From positions 1 to 64,000 of the forward strand of contig JAPLSH010000016.1 of NCBI GenBank assembly GCA_026398735.1: DNA of 64,000 nucleotides. Reading direction: 5' to 3'. Position 1 is the stretch's first letter. Each line of letters begins with the position of its first letter. Source of the stretch: Pseudomonadota bacterium (GTDB lineage Bacteria; Pseudomonadota; Gammaproteobacteria; Steroidobacterales; Steroidobacteraceae). The position numbers and the translations under genes are program-made. Below the pieces are notes generated by a model. It was not told the origin of the DNA and searched no databases. It saw nothing but the letters and a program-made list of their open reading frames with translations. Below are positions 31,962 through 40,934 of the stretch, piece after piece.

Positions 31962-32932
31962 AGGTTCTGGGTTGTTGTTTGGCATTGGCGCTGTTGTTGT
32001 GTGCCAGTACGCCCGCAGCTGCTCACCTGATGGTGGCGCAGAAGGGCACTTTGAACCTGCAGGGCGATGGCGCTTTTCTCGTGTTGTCTTTGCCGGTCTC
32101 TGCGTTTGCAGACACCAGCGAACCGCAGGTTGTGCAACAGGTGCTGCAGCGTGTGGTCCTGCGCGATGCGCAGGGATCGCGGCCCTTGCAAGGCGTGTTG
32201 ATCTCGCCCAGTCCTGATGACGACACGCCGGGATCGCCTGTGCATCAGTTGGTGATCTTGGGGCGCTTTGCCTTGGCTGGGCCTGTGCCACAGGGCGTGG
32301 AGTCGCTGCAGCTGTCACTGAATCTGTATGGCACCGGCAAAGAGGAGCAGCGCACAGAGCTCACTGTGATAAATGGCGATCAGCGCAGCCTGCTGATACT
32401 GGATGCCCAGCACGCCACACAGCGGCTGTTCCCGTCGCACTGGCAGGTGTTTGTCGATGCGATTGAGCTGGGTGTGCGGCACATCTTGAGCGGGCTGGAC
32501 CACTTGGTGTTTCTGGCGGTGGTGTTGTTTGGCGCAGTGGGATGGCGACAGGTGCTCGTCGTACTCACTACGTTTACGGTGGGCCATGCCATTACTTTGG
32601 TAGTGGGCAGCATGGGCTGGCTGGTGCTGCCTGATGTGCTGGTCGAATCGGCTATCGCGCTCACCATTGTGGTGATGGCCGCACTGGAATGGTGGATGCG
32701 CCGTCGTAGCCGTGTGCTGGCACTGCGCTGGCGCTTACTGCTGGTGTTGGGCTGCGCCTTGATTCACGGGCTGGGTTTTGCTGCGGCCGTGCGGGAGCTG
32801 GGTCTTGCTGGACCACGACTGTGGCCGACCATCGCCGGCTTTAACGTGGGCATTGAGGCAGGGCAGGTGCTGGTAGCGCTGCCGGTGATGGCAGTGCTGC
32901 TTTGGTGGCGCAGGCGTAGCGCTATAGCGTGA
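31958..32932 (+). CDS. HupE/UreJ-family membrane protein
   Basis: A 324-residue protein. A signal peptide (LALALLLCASTPAAAH) is followed by a periplasmic domain of about 140 residues and then a membrane part from residue about 170 with the HupE/UreJ_2 marks IELGVRHILSGLDHLVFLAVVL, TTFTVGHAITLVVG, SAIALTIVVMAALEW, LIHGLGFAAAVRELGL and FNVGIEAGQVLVAL. The conserved His residues in the first, second and fourth of these helices are typical of metal-permease-like proteins (nickel or cobalt in HupE/UreJ). No hydrogenase or urease genes are near. Its role beside a sensor kinase and a small Cys protein could be metal handling, but that is inference. Its last 11 bases overlap the convergent DUF3667 gene. 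Confidence 0.85.
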   Translation: MKVLGCCLALALLLCASTPAAAHLMVAQKGTLNLQGDGAFLVLSLPVSAFADTSEPQVVQQVLQRVVLRDAQGSRPLQGVLISPSPDDDTPGSPVHQLVILGRFALAGPVPQGVESLQLSLNLYGTGKEEQRTELTVINGDQRSLLILDAQHATQRLFPSHWQVFVDAIELGVRHILSGLDHLVFLAVVLFGAVGWRQVLVVLTTFTVGHAITLVVGSMGWLVLPDVLVESAIALTIVVMAALEWWMRRRSRVLALRWRLLLVLGCALIHGLGFAAAVRELGLAGPRLWPTIAGFNVGIEAGQVLVALPVMAVLLWWRRRSAIA

Positions 32933-33809
32933 TGGCGGTAATCAACAAAGTGCCAGTCAGCAGCACGATGGCTAGCAGCCCATAAGACAGCAGGATTGCC
33001 GCCATCTTGGCCATAGTGCGGCGACGGCTCTGGCCGTAATAGCGGCGCATCGAGGCATACAGGTACCACAGGCCATAGATTAAAAAGCCGCCACTGGCCA
33101 GACCGCCCACATAGGGTAGTAGGCCCAACAGTGCATTTAGGATCAGGGCGCTGAACACGAAGGCGTGGTTGTGTACCAGTAGCAGCACGTGTTCGACGTA
33201 ATACCGGCGCGGGTGCCAGTACAGCAGCGACATACACAATGCGATCAGCGGCAGCAGCACAAACAACATGCGAGGCAGGTTGTGCTGCAGTGCGGTACCG
33301 ATGCGGCGACCACCGTTATTGACGATGTCATTGCAGGCGGGCTTTAGTCGCTCGGCAAAGGTCGTGAGCCATGGAGCTGGCGCTGCATCGCCGTCTTTGA
33401 AGTCAAAGTTCACACACTCGTCGGTCTGTGGGTCGGCGTTCTGTACTGCGGTTGCAACGTCGGCGTTGAACTGCGCAACGTCACCGCTGGGCAACAGCGG
33501 CACCAGCGCAAACAGCACCAGGCTGATGATCAGATATAACCGGATCGGTGGCAGATAGCGTTCGCGACGGCCGGTAAAGAAATCGAGAGTGAGTTGGCCG
33601 GGCTTGGCCAGCAGTGTCCAGATCGTGCGCCAGAAGCGCGAATCTGCGTGGCTGAGGCCCTCGAAGAGTTCGAGACTGAAATGCCGCAGGGAATGCGGAT
33701 GCGGGTCGTGCCGCTGTCCGCAGTCGTGGCAGAAGCGGCCCGCCAGGGGCGAGCCGCAGTTCTGACAGCAAGCTGCAGGAGTTGCCTCCTGCGCCTGCAC
33801 ATTGGCCAC
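32922..33809 (-). CDS. DUF3667 zinc-ribbon membrane protein
   Basis: A 295-residue protein. The N-terminal zinc ribbon CQNCGSPLAGRFCHDCGQ (two CxxC) precedes the DUF3667 segment with SRFWRTIWTLLAKPGQLTLDFFTGRRERYLPPIRLYLIISLV, and then about four transmembrane helices. Function is unknown; relatives are common in Xanthomonadales and Bacteroidetes. GTG 33809 is the likely start. It follows the aldehyde dehydrogenase gene by eight bases on the same strand and may be cotranscribed with it. Confidence 0.82.
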   Translation of the reverse strand: MANVQAQEATPAACCQNCGSPLAGRFCHDCGQRHDPHPHSLRHFSLELFEGLSHADSRFWRTIWTLLAKPGQLTLDFFTGRRERYLPPIRLYLIISLVLFALVPLLPSGDVAQFNADVATAVQNADPQTDECVNFDFKDGDAAPAPWLTTFAERLKPACNDIVNNGGRRIGTALQHNLPRMLFVLLPLIALCMSLLYWHPRRYYVEHVLLLVHNHAFVFSALILNALLGLLPYVGGLASGGFLIYGLWYLYASMRRYYGQSRRRTMAKMAAILLSYGLLAIVLLTGTLLITAITL

Positions 33810-33817
33810 TGGTGCCG

Positions 33818-35272
33818 TCAGATGGGGTAGTGACGGTGGTGGGTGGCGATGCTGATCCAGCGCAGGTCGGTGAACTCGGCCACACCGGCCGCACCACCGA
33901 AGCGGCCCACGCCGCTGGCCTTGGTGCCGCCAAAGGGCATCTGCGCTTCGTCTTGCACCGTGGCGCTGTTGATGTGGCAGATACCCGAATCGATACGACG
34001 GGCCACATCCAAAGCGCTGTTGATGTTCTGGCTGAACACCGCAGCCGACAGACCATATTCGCTGTCGTTAGCCAACTCGACCGCATGGTCTGCATCGCGG
34101 GCATGCAGCACGCCGACCACCGGACCGAACGACTCTTCACCATAAATGCGCATGCCCTTGGTCACACCGTCGATGACGGTGGGATCGAAGAACGCGCCGC
34201 CGGTGCCCGTGCCGCCGGTGGCGATCTTGGCGCCCTTGGCCGTGGCATCGGCAATGAGTGCCTTGACGTGGTCGACGGTCTTAGCATCGACGCAGGCACC
34301 GATGGGGAACTGACCCTTGGTCGGATCGCCGACCTTGAGCGACTGCACCTTGGTGACAAAGCGCTTGAGGAACTCGGGCACGATCGCCTCTTCGACGATG
34401 ATCCGCTCGGTCGACATGCAGATCTGGCCCTGGTGCATGAAGGCACCAAAGGCAGCAGCGGCGACGGCTTCATCCAGATCGGCATCCTTGAGGATGACCA
34501 GCGGGGCTTTGCCGCCCAGCTCGAGCAGGCAGGGCTTGAGGTGCTTGCCCGACAGCTCACCGACGATGCGACCCACGCGGCTGGAGCCGGTGAAGTTGAC
34601 GCGGCGCACGGCGGTGTTGGCGATCAGCGCTTCGACCACAGCCGGCGCATCCGCAGCGGAATGGGTGATGAAGTTGACGGTGCCGGCCGGGAAACCTGCC
34701 TCGACAAAGGCGTCGACGATCAGGCGGTGCACACCGGGTGACAGCTCTGAGGCTTTCATGACCACGGTGTTGCCGCAGGCCAGCGGCATAGCAATGGAGC
34801 GCACGCCCAGAATCACCGGCGCATTCCACGGCGCCATGCCCACGCACACGCCCGTGGCCACGCGCAGCCCTAAGGCCAGCGTATCGCTGTGACCGGAGGG
34901 GATAGTCTCGCCGATGACCTGCGTGGCCATGGCAGCTGCTTCTTCGATGATGGTGGCGGCAAAGCCCGTGTTGAAGTGGCCCCAGCCACCAATGGCACCG
35001 GTCTCTTCGACGCACAGACGCGAGAACTCACCGCTCTTGGCGCGCAGCTTGGCCGCAGCGGCATTGAGCAGCGCGCGGCGCTCGAGCGGGCTCTTGGCCG
35101 ACCAGGCCGGGAACGCAGCCTGTGCAGCGGCGATGGCCGCGTTGACATCGGCCACGCCAGCAGCGGCGGCAGTGGAGACGACTTCTCCGGTGATGGGGCT
35201 CTTGCGTTCGAAGGTGGCGCCGCTCTTGGCGTCGACATCCTGACCGTTGATCAGCAGCTTGATTTGATTCAT
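33818..35272 (-). CDS. NAD(P)-dependent aldehyde dehydrogenase, vanillin/salicylaldehyde dehydrogenase-like
   Basis: A 484-residue ALDH. The cofactor region has GVCVGMAPWNAPVILG and NTVVMKASELSPGVH; the Rossmann turn is VNFTGSSRVG; catalytic Glu is in LLELGGKAPLVIL and catalytic Cys in HQGQICMSTERIIVEE; the C-terminal motif is EESFGPVVGV. APWNAPVILG and the STERIIV wording match vanillin, salicylaldehyde and 4-hydroxybenzaldehyde dehydrogenases. ATG 35272 (MNQIKLLINGQDV) is used; longer readings add nonhomologous residues. It could oxidise the aromatic aldehyde made from a 4-cresol-type alcohol by the flavocytochrome encoded about 26 kb away, although nothing links them directly. It is divergent from the LpxL-like gene. 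Confidence 0.9.
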   Translation of the reverse strand: MNQIKLLINGQDVDAKSGATFERKSPITGEVVSTAAAAGVADVNAAIAAAQAAFPAWSAKSPLERRALLNAAAAKLRAKSGEFSRLCVEETGAIGGWGHFNTGFAATIIEEAAAMATQVIGETIPSGHSDTLALGLRVATGVCVGMAPWNAPVILGVRSIAMPLACGNTVVMKASELSPGVHRLIVDAFVEAGFPAGTVNFITHSAADAPAVVEALIANTAVRRVNFTGSSRVGRIVGELSGKHLKPCLLELGGKAPLVILKDADLDEAVAAAAFGAFMHQGQICMSTERIIVEEAIVPEFLKRFVTKVQSLKVGDPTKGQFPIGACVDAKTVDHVKALIADATAKGAKIATGGTGTGGAFFDPTVIDGVTKGMRIYGEESFGPVVGVLHARDADHAVELANDSEYGLSAAVFSQNINSALDVARRIDSGICHINSATVQDEAQMPFGGTKASGVGRFGGAAGVAEFTDLRWISIATHHRHYPI

Positions 35273-35408
35273 TGCGGTGGTTCCGGCTTTTTGGTTGACG
35301 AAATCTGCGCGCGCCGGTCTGTGGCCAGCGCTGCGGTGCGGCGAGGATAGCATCACCAGCAAGGGTCGTTGTAAACGCAAGAAGCGCCGATTATGGGAAC
35401 ATTGCGCC

Positions 35409-36299
35409 ATGCAAACGGATCCTGTCAGCGCCACCTCTGAAGACCTGCGGCCCTGGTGGCTTACCGCGGTGGCCAAGCTGCCGATGTGGCTGTGGTACGG
35501 CTTCACCGCGATGCTGGCGTTCATAGTGCTGCGGGTGCTGCGTTATCGCGTGTCCACGGTGCGAGCGCAGTTGAGCAGCTGTTTTACCGATCGCACGCCG
35601 GCGCAGATCAATCAGCTGGTTGCCGCGCATTACTATCAGGTGGGGCAGGTGGTGGCCGAGGCCTTTAAGGCTGCGGACATGACGCCCGAGCAGTTTTCGG
35701 CGCGGGTAGCGGTGCGTAACGCACACATTGCGCAGCAGCTGTTGGCGCAGGGCAGGCCGATCATTCTGGTGGCGGCGCATCAGGCCAACTGGGAGTGGAT
35801 CCTGCACGCGTTGGCGCTGCACCTAGGGCATCCGCTGGATGTGGGCTATAAGCCGATCAAGTCGCCCTGGGCGCAAAATATGATGTATGCGATACGCACA
35901 CGCTTTGGTGCGCATCTGGTGCCGGCCAAGGAGCTGCTGGCCGACATGCTCAAACGACGCAATATCGTGCGCGGAATTGCCATGTTGGGTGACCAGGAAC
36001 CGCTGCATGACAGCCAGAAGCACTGGACGACTTTTCTGGGTCGCGAGACAGCGTTTTACATGGGTGCTGAGCAGATGGTGCGTGCCACGCGCTATGCAGG
36101 CTTGTTTGTCGCGATGCGCCGTTTGCGTCGTGGCTATTACGAGATCGACTTTGCGCTGCTGTGTGGCGATGGCGAAAGACTGGAGACAGGCGTGTTTACC
36201 GAACGCTATGCGCGGCTGGTAGAAACAGAGATATTGGCGGCGCCGCAGGATTGGACCTGGGGACACCGCCGCTGGAAGCTGCGCAAAGGGCTGTATTAA
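35409..36299 (+). CDS. Lipid A biosynthesis acyltransferase family (LpxL/HtrB-like)
   Basis: A 296-residue acyltransferase with an N-terminal membrane helix (LPMWLWYGFTAMLAFIVLRVL). The catalytic motif VAAHQANWEWILHAL holds the His-x4-Glu pair. Later AMLGDQEPLHDSQKHWTTFLGRETAF matches the substrate-side block of LpxL/LpxM. These enzymes move secondary acyl chains from acyl-ACP onto lipid A precursors at the inner membrane; remote members acylate other lipids such as ornithine lipids or aryl polyenes. ATG 35409 is the family start. Its end meets the fatty acyl-AMP ligase gene convergently, which may be relevant because that ligase can load an acyl chain onto ACP. Confidence 0.88.
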   Translation: MQTDPVSATSEDLRPWWLTAVAKLPMWLWYGFTAMLAFIVLRVLRYRVSTVRAQLSSCFTDRTPAQINQLVAAHYYQVGQVVAEAFKAADMTPEQFSARVAVRNAHIAQQLLAQGRPIILVAAHQANWEWILHALALHLGHPLDVGYKPIKSPWAQNMMYAIRTRFGAHLVPAKELLADMLKRRNIVRGIAMLGDQEPLHDSQKHWTTFLGRETAFYMGAEQMVRATRYAGLFVAMRRLRRGYYEIDFALLCGDGERLETGVFTERYARLVETEILAAPQDWTWGHRRWKLRKGLY

Positions 36300-36318
36300 A
36301 GCCCCCTGCGCGCTGATC

Positions 36319-38286
36319 CTACTTGAGCTTGGAGGCCAGATGCGTGGCCAGCTCACCCACGGTCGGATGGTCAAACAGCTCTGTGATGTCCAGAGTGCCG
36401 GGGTAATCACGATCGATCTGCTCGTGTATCTCGATCAGCTTGAGTGAGCTGGCGCCGATCTCAAACAAATTGTCATCGCGCGTGATGGTGCGACCCACCA
36501 GCACGCTGTTGCAGATGCGCAGCAGCTGGGCTTCAAGGCCTTCGCTGCCGCCGGCTGCACCGACGGAGGCACTGCGCGTAGCGCGCAGCTGTGCCAGCTC
36601 TGCCAAGGCCGCAGCAAACTCGCCTTCGGCATATTGCGACTCGAGCAGATGGCGCTGAATTTTGCCGCTGGTGGTCTTTGGAATGCGATTGACCGGCACC
36701 ACATCGGCCACTTCAAGGCCGGTGTGTTCGTTGATGAGGCGTGTGGCTTCGGTGGCCACCGGCAGGAATTCTGCCAAGTCACCCCGGTGCAGCATGAACA
36801 CCACCAGCTGGTCGGTTTCGGCGCCAGGCGGTCGCGCACCGGCCACCACCACCTTGCCCAACTCCATGCCTGGCGCGCGCTGCGCAATAGCCTCGAGGTC
36901 GTGCGGGTAGTAGTTCTGGCCGTTGACGAACAGGATCTCTTTGTAGCGACCGGTGATATAGGTCTCGCCGTCGAGCACCAGACCCAGATCACCCGTGCGC
37001 AGCCAGCCATCGGCTGTGAAGGTCTCGGCATTGACCTCCGGGGCGTTGAAATAGCCGCCGGTGACATTGCCACCGCGGATATGAATATGACCGATATGGC
37101 CGTCCGCCAGCGGCGTGTCGTCGTCTGCGGCGATGCGCAGCTCACACAGCGGTATGGCCTTGCCCACGCTCACCAGCCCGAGTGCATCGCGGCTGGCGCG
37201 TTGCAGTACTTCGGCGCGCGTGCCCACAGCCAGCTTGTGGCGGTTGAGTTGCACGGCACGATAAGGGCGGCCGACGGGCGGGAAGCTCACCGCCAGCGAG
37301 GCCTCGGCCAAGCCATAGACAGGGAACATGGCATTGCGGTCGAGAGATTGGCTGGACAGGCGCGCCAGAAACTCTTCGCACAACTCGACAGAGATGGGCT
37401 CTGCACCGTTAAAGATGAGACGCACTGCCGACAAGTCGAGGTTGCCCGGCGAACGGTCGCCCAGCACCTTGAGGTAGTGGCGATAGCCGAAGTTGGGTGA
37501 GCACAGAATGGTGGCGCGTACCTGCGAGGCGATGGACAGCCACAACAGCGGACGGCGCACGAACAGCTCGGTAGGCATCAGGTGCGCATGCACGCGATTG
37601 GCGAACATCACCAGATGAAAGCCGATTAGCCCCATGTCGTGCGTCAGCGGCATCCACGACAGGCTGGTGTCGTTTTCATTAAAGCCTGCGGCCTGAGTGG
37701 ACCCGTCGATGTTGGCGATGAGGTTGGCGTGCGTCAGCACGACACCCTTGGGCTCACTGGTGGAGCCCGATGAAAACTGAATGAAGGCGATTTCTTCGGG
37801 CTTGGCATCATAGGCCTGCGCCTTGATGCTGATGTCGGGCACTTCATCGGCGCACAGGCTGCGCGCGCGCAGCGCGGCAAAAGTGGCTTGGTCTTCGGCA
37901 TTGCCGTTGGCAGCGGAGAATGCATCCAGCCGGTCGACCATGCGACGGTCGGTATACAGAAATGGGTTGCCCAGCTTGCGTGCGATGCGCAGCAGCTTGT
38001 GGCGATGCTCGTCGCTGATACCGATGGCCACCGGCACCGGCACGATACCGCCCAGCACCGCTGCCCAGAAGGCATCGACGAACTGCTCGTTGCTGTTTAG
38101 CAGCAGAATGATCTTGTCGCCCGGCTTGGCACCTAACTGCTGCAGGTGATGCAACAGGCCCAGCGCGCGATCATTGAGTTGCGCAAAGCTCAGTTGGCGG
38201 GAATCGTTCTCGCCGTTGTGGAAAGTGATGCTGCGCGGCGCATCGCGGTTCTGCGCCATCAATTGCGTGAGGGTACGGGCTTGCAT
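36319..38286 (-). CDS. Fatty acyl-AMP ligase fused to acyl carrier protein domain
   Basis: A 655-residue two-domain protein. Residues about 1-560 are an adenylating enzyme of the FAAL type: P-loop FIQFSSGSTSEPKGVVLTH, the FAAL wording SWMPLTHDMGLIG and YGLAEASLAVS, hinge WLRTGDLGLV and catalytic Lys in KTTSGKIQR. Residues about 580-655 are a carrier domain with the phosphopantetheine Ser in FEIGASSLKLIEIHEQ and the tail FDHPTVGELATHLASKL. FAALs stop at acyl-AMP and pass the chain to a carrier, here in cis. ATG 38286 is chosen. The P450 gene lies just upstream on the same strand (7-base gap), suggesting that the carrier-bound chain is the P450 substrate. Confidence 0.9.
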   Translation of the reverse strand: MQARTLTQLMAQNRDAPRSITFHNGENDSRQLSFAQLNDRALGLLHHLQQLGAKPGDKIILLLNSNEQFVDAFWAAVLGGIVPVPVAIGISDEHRHKLLRIARKLGNPFLYTDRRMVDRLDAFSAANGNAEDQATFAALRARSLCADEVPDISIKAQAYDAKPEEIAFIQFSSGSTSEPKGVVLTHANLIANIDGSTQAAGFNENDTSLSWMPLTHDMGLIGFHLVMFANRVHAHLMPTELFVRRPLLWLSIASQVRATILCSPNFGYRHYLKVLGDRSPGNLDLSAVRLIFNGAEPISVELCEEFLARLSSQSLDRNAMFPVYGLAEASLAVSFPPVGRPYRAVQLNRHKLAVGTRAEVLQRASRDALGLVSVGKAIPLCELRIAADDDTPLADGHIGHIHIRGGNVTGGYFNAPEVNAETFTADGWLRTGDLGLVLDGETYITGRYKEILFVNGQNYYPHDLEAIAQRAPGMELGKVVVAGARPPGAETDQLVVFMLHRGDLAEFLPVATEATRLINEHTGLEVADVVPVNRIPKTTSGKIQRHLLESQYAEGEFAAALAELAQLRATRSASVGAAGGSEGLEAQLLRICNSVLVGRTITRDDNLFEIGASSLKLIEIHEQIDRDYPGTLDITELFDHPTVGELATHLASKLK

Positions 38287-38293
38287 GGTGTAC

Positions 38294-39610
38294 TCAGACA
38301 CGCGGCTCAAGCCGCATGAAAATAGGTTGCTGCGTGCGCAGATTGATGAGTGCTTCGAAAGTCACCGGCGATGGATCGACACGGTGCAGCCGGAAACGCC
38401 GTGCTGCCTTGGACAGATGCAGCAGACCTTCGTAGATGGACAGTGTCTCGCCGATACAGTGGTGAGCACCGGCAGAGAAAGGCAGATAAACCAGCTTGCG
38501 ATGTTCGGTCTCGCCTTCAAAGCGTTCAGGCTTGAAGGCTTCGGCGTCGTCCCAGTACTGCGGATGACGATGGACAAAATAGGGGCTTATGAAGACGTCG
38601 GTATTGGCCGGTACTTCATAGCCGCCCAGCACGTCCGCCTCTATGGTGCGGCGCGAGATGACCCACACTGGCGGGTACAGGCGCAGTGCTTCACGCAGCA
38701 CATTGTGAGCATAGTGCAGGGTTTCGACATGCTGCAGCGAGGGTTCGGGCAGGTCTTCTAGTGCGTCGATCTCCGCATGCAGCTTGGCTTCCACCTCGGG
38801 GTGGTTGGCCAGCAGGAACCAGGTCCAGTTGAGCATGCTGGCGGTGGTCTCGTGACCGGCGATCAGCAGCGTGGTGATCTCATCGACGGTCTCGCGATCG
38901 GTCATGCCTTCGCCGGTGTCCTTGTCACGCGCCTGCAGCAGCATCGCTAGGTAGTCTGGATCGGTGCCAGTGGGCTCGCAGCCGCTGGCGCGACGTCGTG
39001 CTACGTAGCGCGTGATGAGGTTGGTGAGTTTGCGGAAGCGGTAAGCAAAACGGATATCGCGATCGCCGTCTTCGGTGAGCCAGGAGAACGGGTTCTCGCC
39101 GCTCTCGGCAGTCATGTCGTCGAGATCAGTGCCAAAGATCATGCGCAGGATGATCTCCAGCGTCATTGCGCTCATGTCTTGGGTGATGTTGACCGGTTCG
39201 CCGCGCGCGGCTTTTTCGTCCCAGCGGGCCAGACAACTGGTGTTGGCACGTGTGATGATGCCCGACAGCTGCGTGAGCACACGGCGATGGAAGGAGGGCT
39301 GCATCATGTGGCGCTGGCGCTTCCAGAACGCTCCCTCGCTCACTATGATGCCGTTGCCCAATAGCATCTTGATGCGGTCAAAACCCACACCCTTGGAATA
39401 GTTGCGATGGTTCGAGATCAGGATGCGTCGCACGTCGTCGGGGTGGTTGAACACCCAGGTGTGCGAGTGCCTGCCCGGTGCATACACGCGGTAGGCATCG
39501 CCCAGCTGCGCATAGATGGCACGCATGCGATCCAGCGAGTCGGGCGTAGAGCCCACATCAAACTGCTGGTCGGATTCCGGCGGCAACGCCGTGGGGTTGG
39601 GCGCGCTCAT
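38294..39610 (-). CDS. Cytochrome P450
   Basis: A 438-residue soluble P450. The haem-binding signature FSAGAHHCIGE contains the Cys thiolate ligand; the I-helix oxygen motif is LIAGHETTASML; the K-helix ExxR is REALRLYPPVWV; the PERF-type motif is FKPERFEGET. The sequence has the CYP102/CYP4-like bacterial flavour that often hydroxylates fatty acyl chains. No redox partner is encoded nearby. It is first in a two-gene unit with the ligase-ACP fusion, so hydroxylation or desaturation of an ACP-bound fatty acid is the best guess, in the manner of BioI-type carrier-bound oxidation. Confidence 0.93.
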   Translation of the reverse strand: MSAPNPTALPPESDQQFDVGSTPDSLDRMRAIYAQLGDAYRVYAPGRHSHTWVFNHPDDVRRILISNHRNYSKGVGFDRIKMLLGNGIIVSEGAFWKRQRHMMQPSFHRRVLTQLSGIITRANTSCLARWDEKAARGEPVNITQDMSAMTLEIILRMIFGTDLDDMTAESGENPFSWLTEDGDRDIRFAYRFRKLTNLITRYVARRRASGCEPTGTDPDYLAMLLQARDKDTGEGMTDRETVDEITTLLIAGHETTASMLNWTWFLLANHPEVEAKLHAEIDALEDLPEPSLQHVETLHYAHNVLREALRLYPPVWVISRRTIEADVLGGYEVPANTDVFISPYFVHRHPQYWDDAEAFKPERFEGETEHRKLVYLPFSAGAHHCIGETLSIYEGLLHLSKAARRFRLHRVDPSPVTFEALINLRTQQPIFMRLEPRV

Positions 39611-39677
39611 ATGCGAACGGGTTGCATCATTGGCGTCATTTTAACCCAAGCGTCGCGTCGCGGCAGGACCGTGTGCC

Positions 39678-40406
39678 GTGACTGAGCCGCTGACTGCGTC
39701 CGACGAGCCGCCACGGCGCCAGCTCACCTGGAAACGCCGCTTGGTTTACCGTTTGCTGCAGCCGCTGGCGCTGGCCGTGCTGCGCTTCTGGTGGGGCACC
39801 TGCCGCATCGTGCATGTGGAGGGTGAGCAGCACCTGCGCGCTGCCTTGGCCGCGGCGCCGTCGCTGTTGCCCTGCTACTGGCATCAGCACGAGCTGTTCT
39901 GCTCGCGTTATCTGCTGGGGCAGCAGGCCCATGGCCTAAAGCTGGGCTTTCTCATCAGCCCGTCGGTTGACGGGGAGTTGCCTGCAATGATTGCCCGGCA
40001 ACTCGGAGCGCAGGTCATTCGCGGCTCTTCGACGCGTACCGGGGCACGGGCACTGCGTGACTACTACAACCTGCTGGTTCGCGATCAGGTATCGCCGGTT
40101 ATCACGCCCGATGGGCCGCGCGGGCCACGCTTCAAGTTCAAGCCTGGTGCGCTGCTACTGGCACAGATTGCTGGCAGGCCGCTGCTGCCAATGGCCTATG
40201 CGGCCTCGCGGGCCTGGCTCATCAGCTGGGACAAGTTTGTACTGCCCTGGCCCTTTGCCCGCATCGTGATTGCCATCGGTCCGCCGGTGTCGGTGCCGCG
40301 CGCATTACCTGCGGGCACCACATTGGAGTCCTTGCAGACAGACATGGAGTCGCAGTTGCACCAGTTGGCGCAACTGGCCCGCAAACAGCTGCAGATGCGT
40401 ACATGA
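39678..40406 (+). CDS. DUF374 acyltransferase-like protein
   Basis: A 242-residue protein of the DUF374/lysophospholipid acyltransferase-like family. After a helical N-terminus comes CYWHQHELFCSRYLL (HQH...E acyltransferase-like motif), FLISPSVDGELPAMIARQLGAQVIRGSST, and the hallmark VITPDGPRGPRFKFKPGALLLA. Start is GTG 39678. Many relatives sit near lipid A/KDO genes and are thought to transfer acyl groups to lipids. Divergent from the P450 and upstream of a GtrA gene with an ATGA overlap. Confidence 0.82.
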   Translation: MTEPLTASDEPPRRQLTWKRRLVYRLLQPLALAVLRFWWGTCRIVHVEGEQHLRAALAAAPSLLPCYWHQHELFCSRYLLGQQAHGLKLGFLISPSVDGELPAMIARQLGAQVIRGSSTRTGARALRDYYNLLVRDQVSPVITPDGPRGPRFKFKPGALLLAQIAGRPLLPMAYAASRAWLISWDKFVLPWPFARIVIAIGPPVSVPRALPAGTTLESLQTDMESQLHQLAQLARKQLQMRT

Positions 40407-40813
40407 GCCGTTTTGACCTGGCAGTGCTGGGGCCGCAGTTCCGTCGCTTTCTCAAGGTGGGCTTTGGGGTCACCGCGCTGGACTATCTGGTGATGATCGC
40501 TGCCGTGCAGTGGCTGGGCTTAGGCTCGGTGCTGGCCTCGGGTCTGGGCTTTACGGTGGGCTCGCTGGCCAATTACCTGTTCAACCGTTACTACACTTTT
40601 CGCAGTAGCACGCCGCACGGCACGGCGATGCTGCGTTTTCTGTTGGTGATCGGCAGTGGGTTGGGTATCACCTTGCTGCTGATGTATTGGTTTACCGCCC
40701 ACTGGGCTTTGCCCTATCTGCTGGCACGTGTGCTGACTACCGGGTTAGTGATGTTTTGGCACTTTGCCGGCAATGCGTTTTGGTCTTTTGCCCATCCCCG
40801 CAAGCCTTCCTGA
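40403..40813 (+). CDS. GtrA family membrane protein
   Basis: A 136-residue protein with four transmembrane helices. GtrA marks are FLKVGFGVTALDYLVM, ASGLGFTVGSLANYLFNRYYTF and the last-helix segment FWHFAGNAFWSF. GtrA proteins are thought to flip or position lipid-linked sugars for cell-surface polysaccharide or lipid decoration. Coupled to the DUF374 gene (ATGA). Confidence 0.88.
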   Translation: MSRFDLAVLGPQFRRFLKVGFGVTALDYLVMIAAVQWLGLGSVLASGLGFTVGSLANYLFNRYYTFRSSTPHGTAMLRFLLVIGSGLGITLLLMYWFTAHWALPYLLARVLTTGLVMFWHFAGNAFWSFAHPRKPS

Positions 40814-40934
40814 ACGGACGTGCCAGCCATACAGTGTCCAACGACCTGCAAAAGTGTGAGTCAGGCACGGCTGGTTTTGGCCCTTATGCCCGAAACTCTT
40901 AAAGTGTTTCCTTAAGACGCAGACGCTGCCCTCA

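Noticed and set aside
35277-35408. Longer N-terminus for the LpxL-like protein
   Set aside because: The added residues are unlike the family and overlap the control region shared with the aldehyde dehydrogenase; ATG 35409 matches the usual start.
40814-40934. Possible small RNA or terminator after GtrA
   Set aside because: Only a loose CCAGCC/GGCTGG pairing, with no T run and no recognisable RNA fold.
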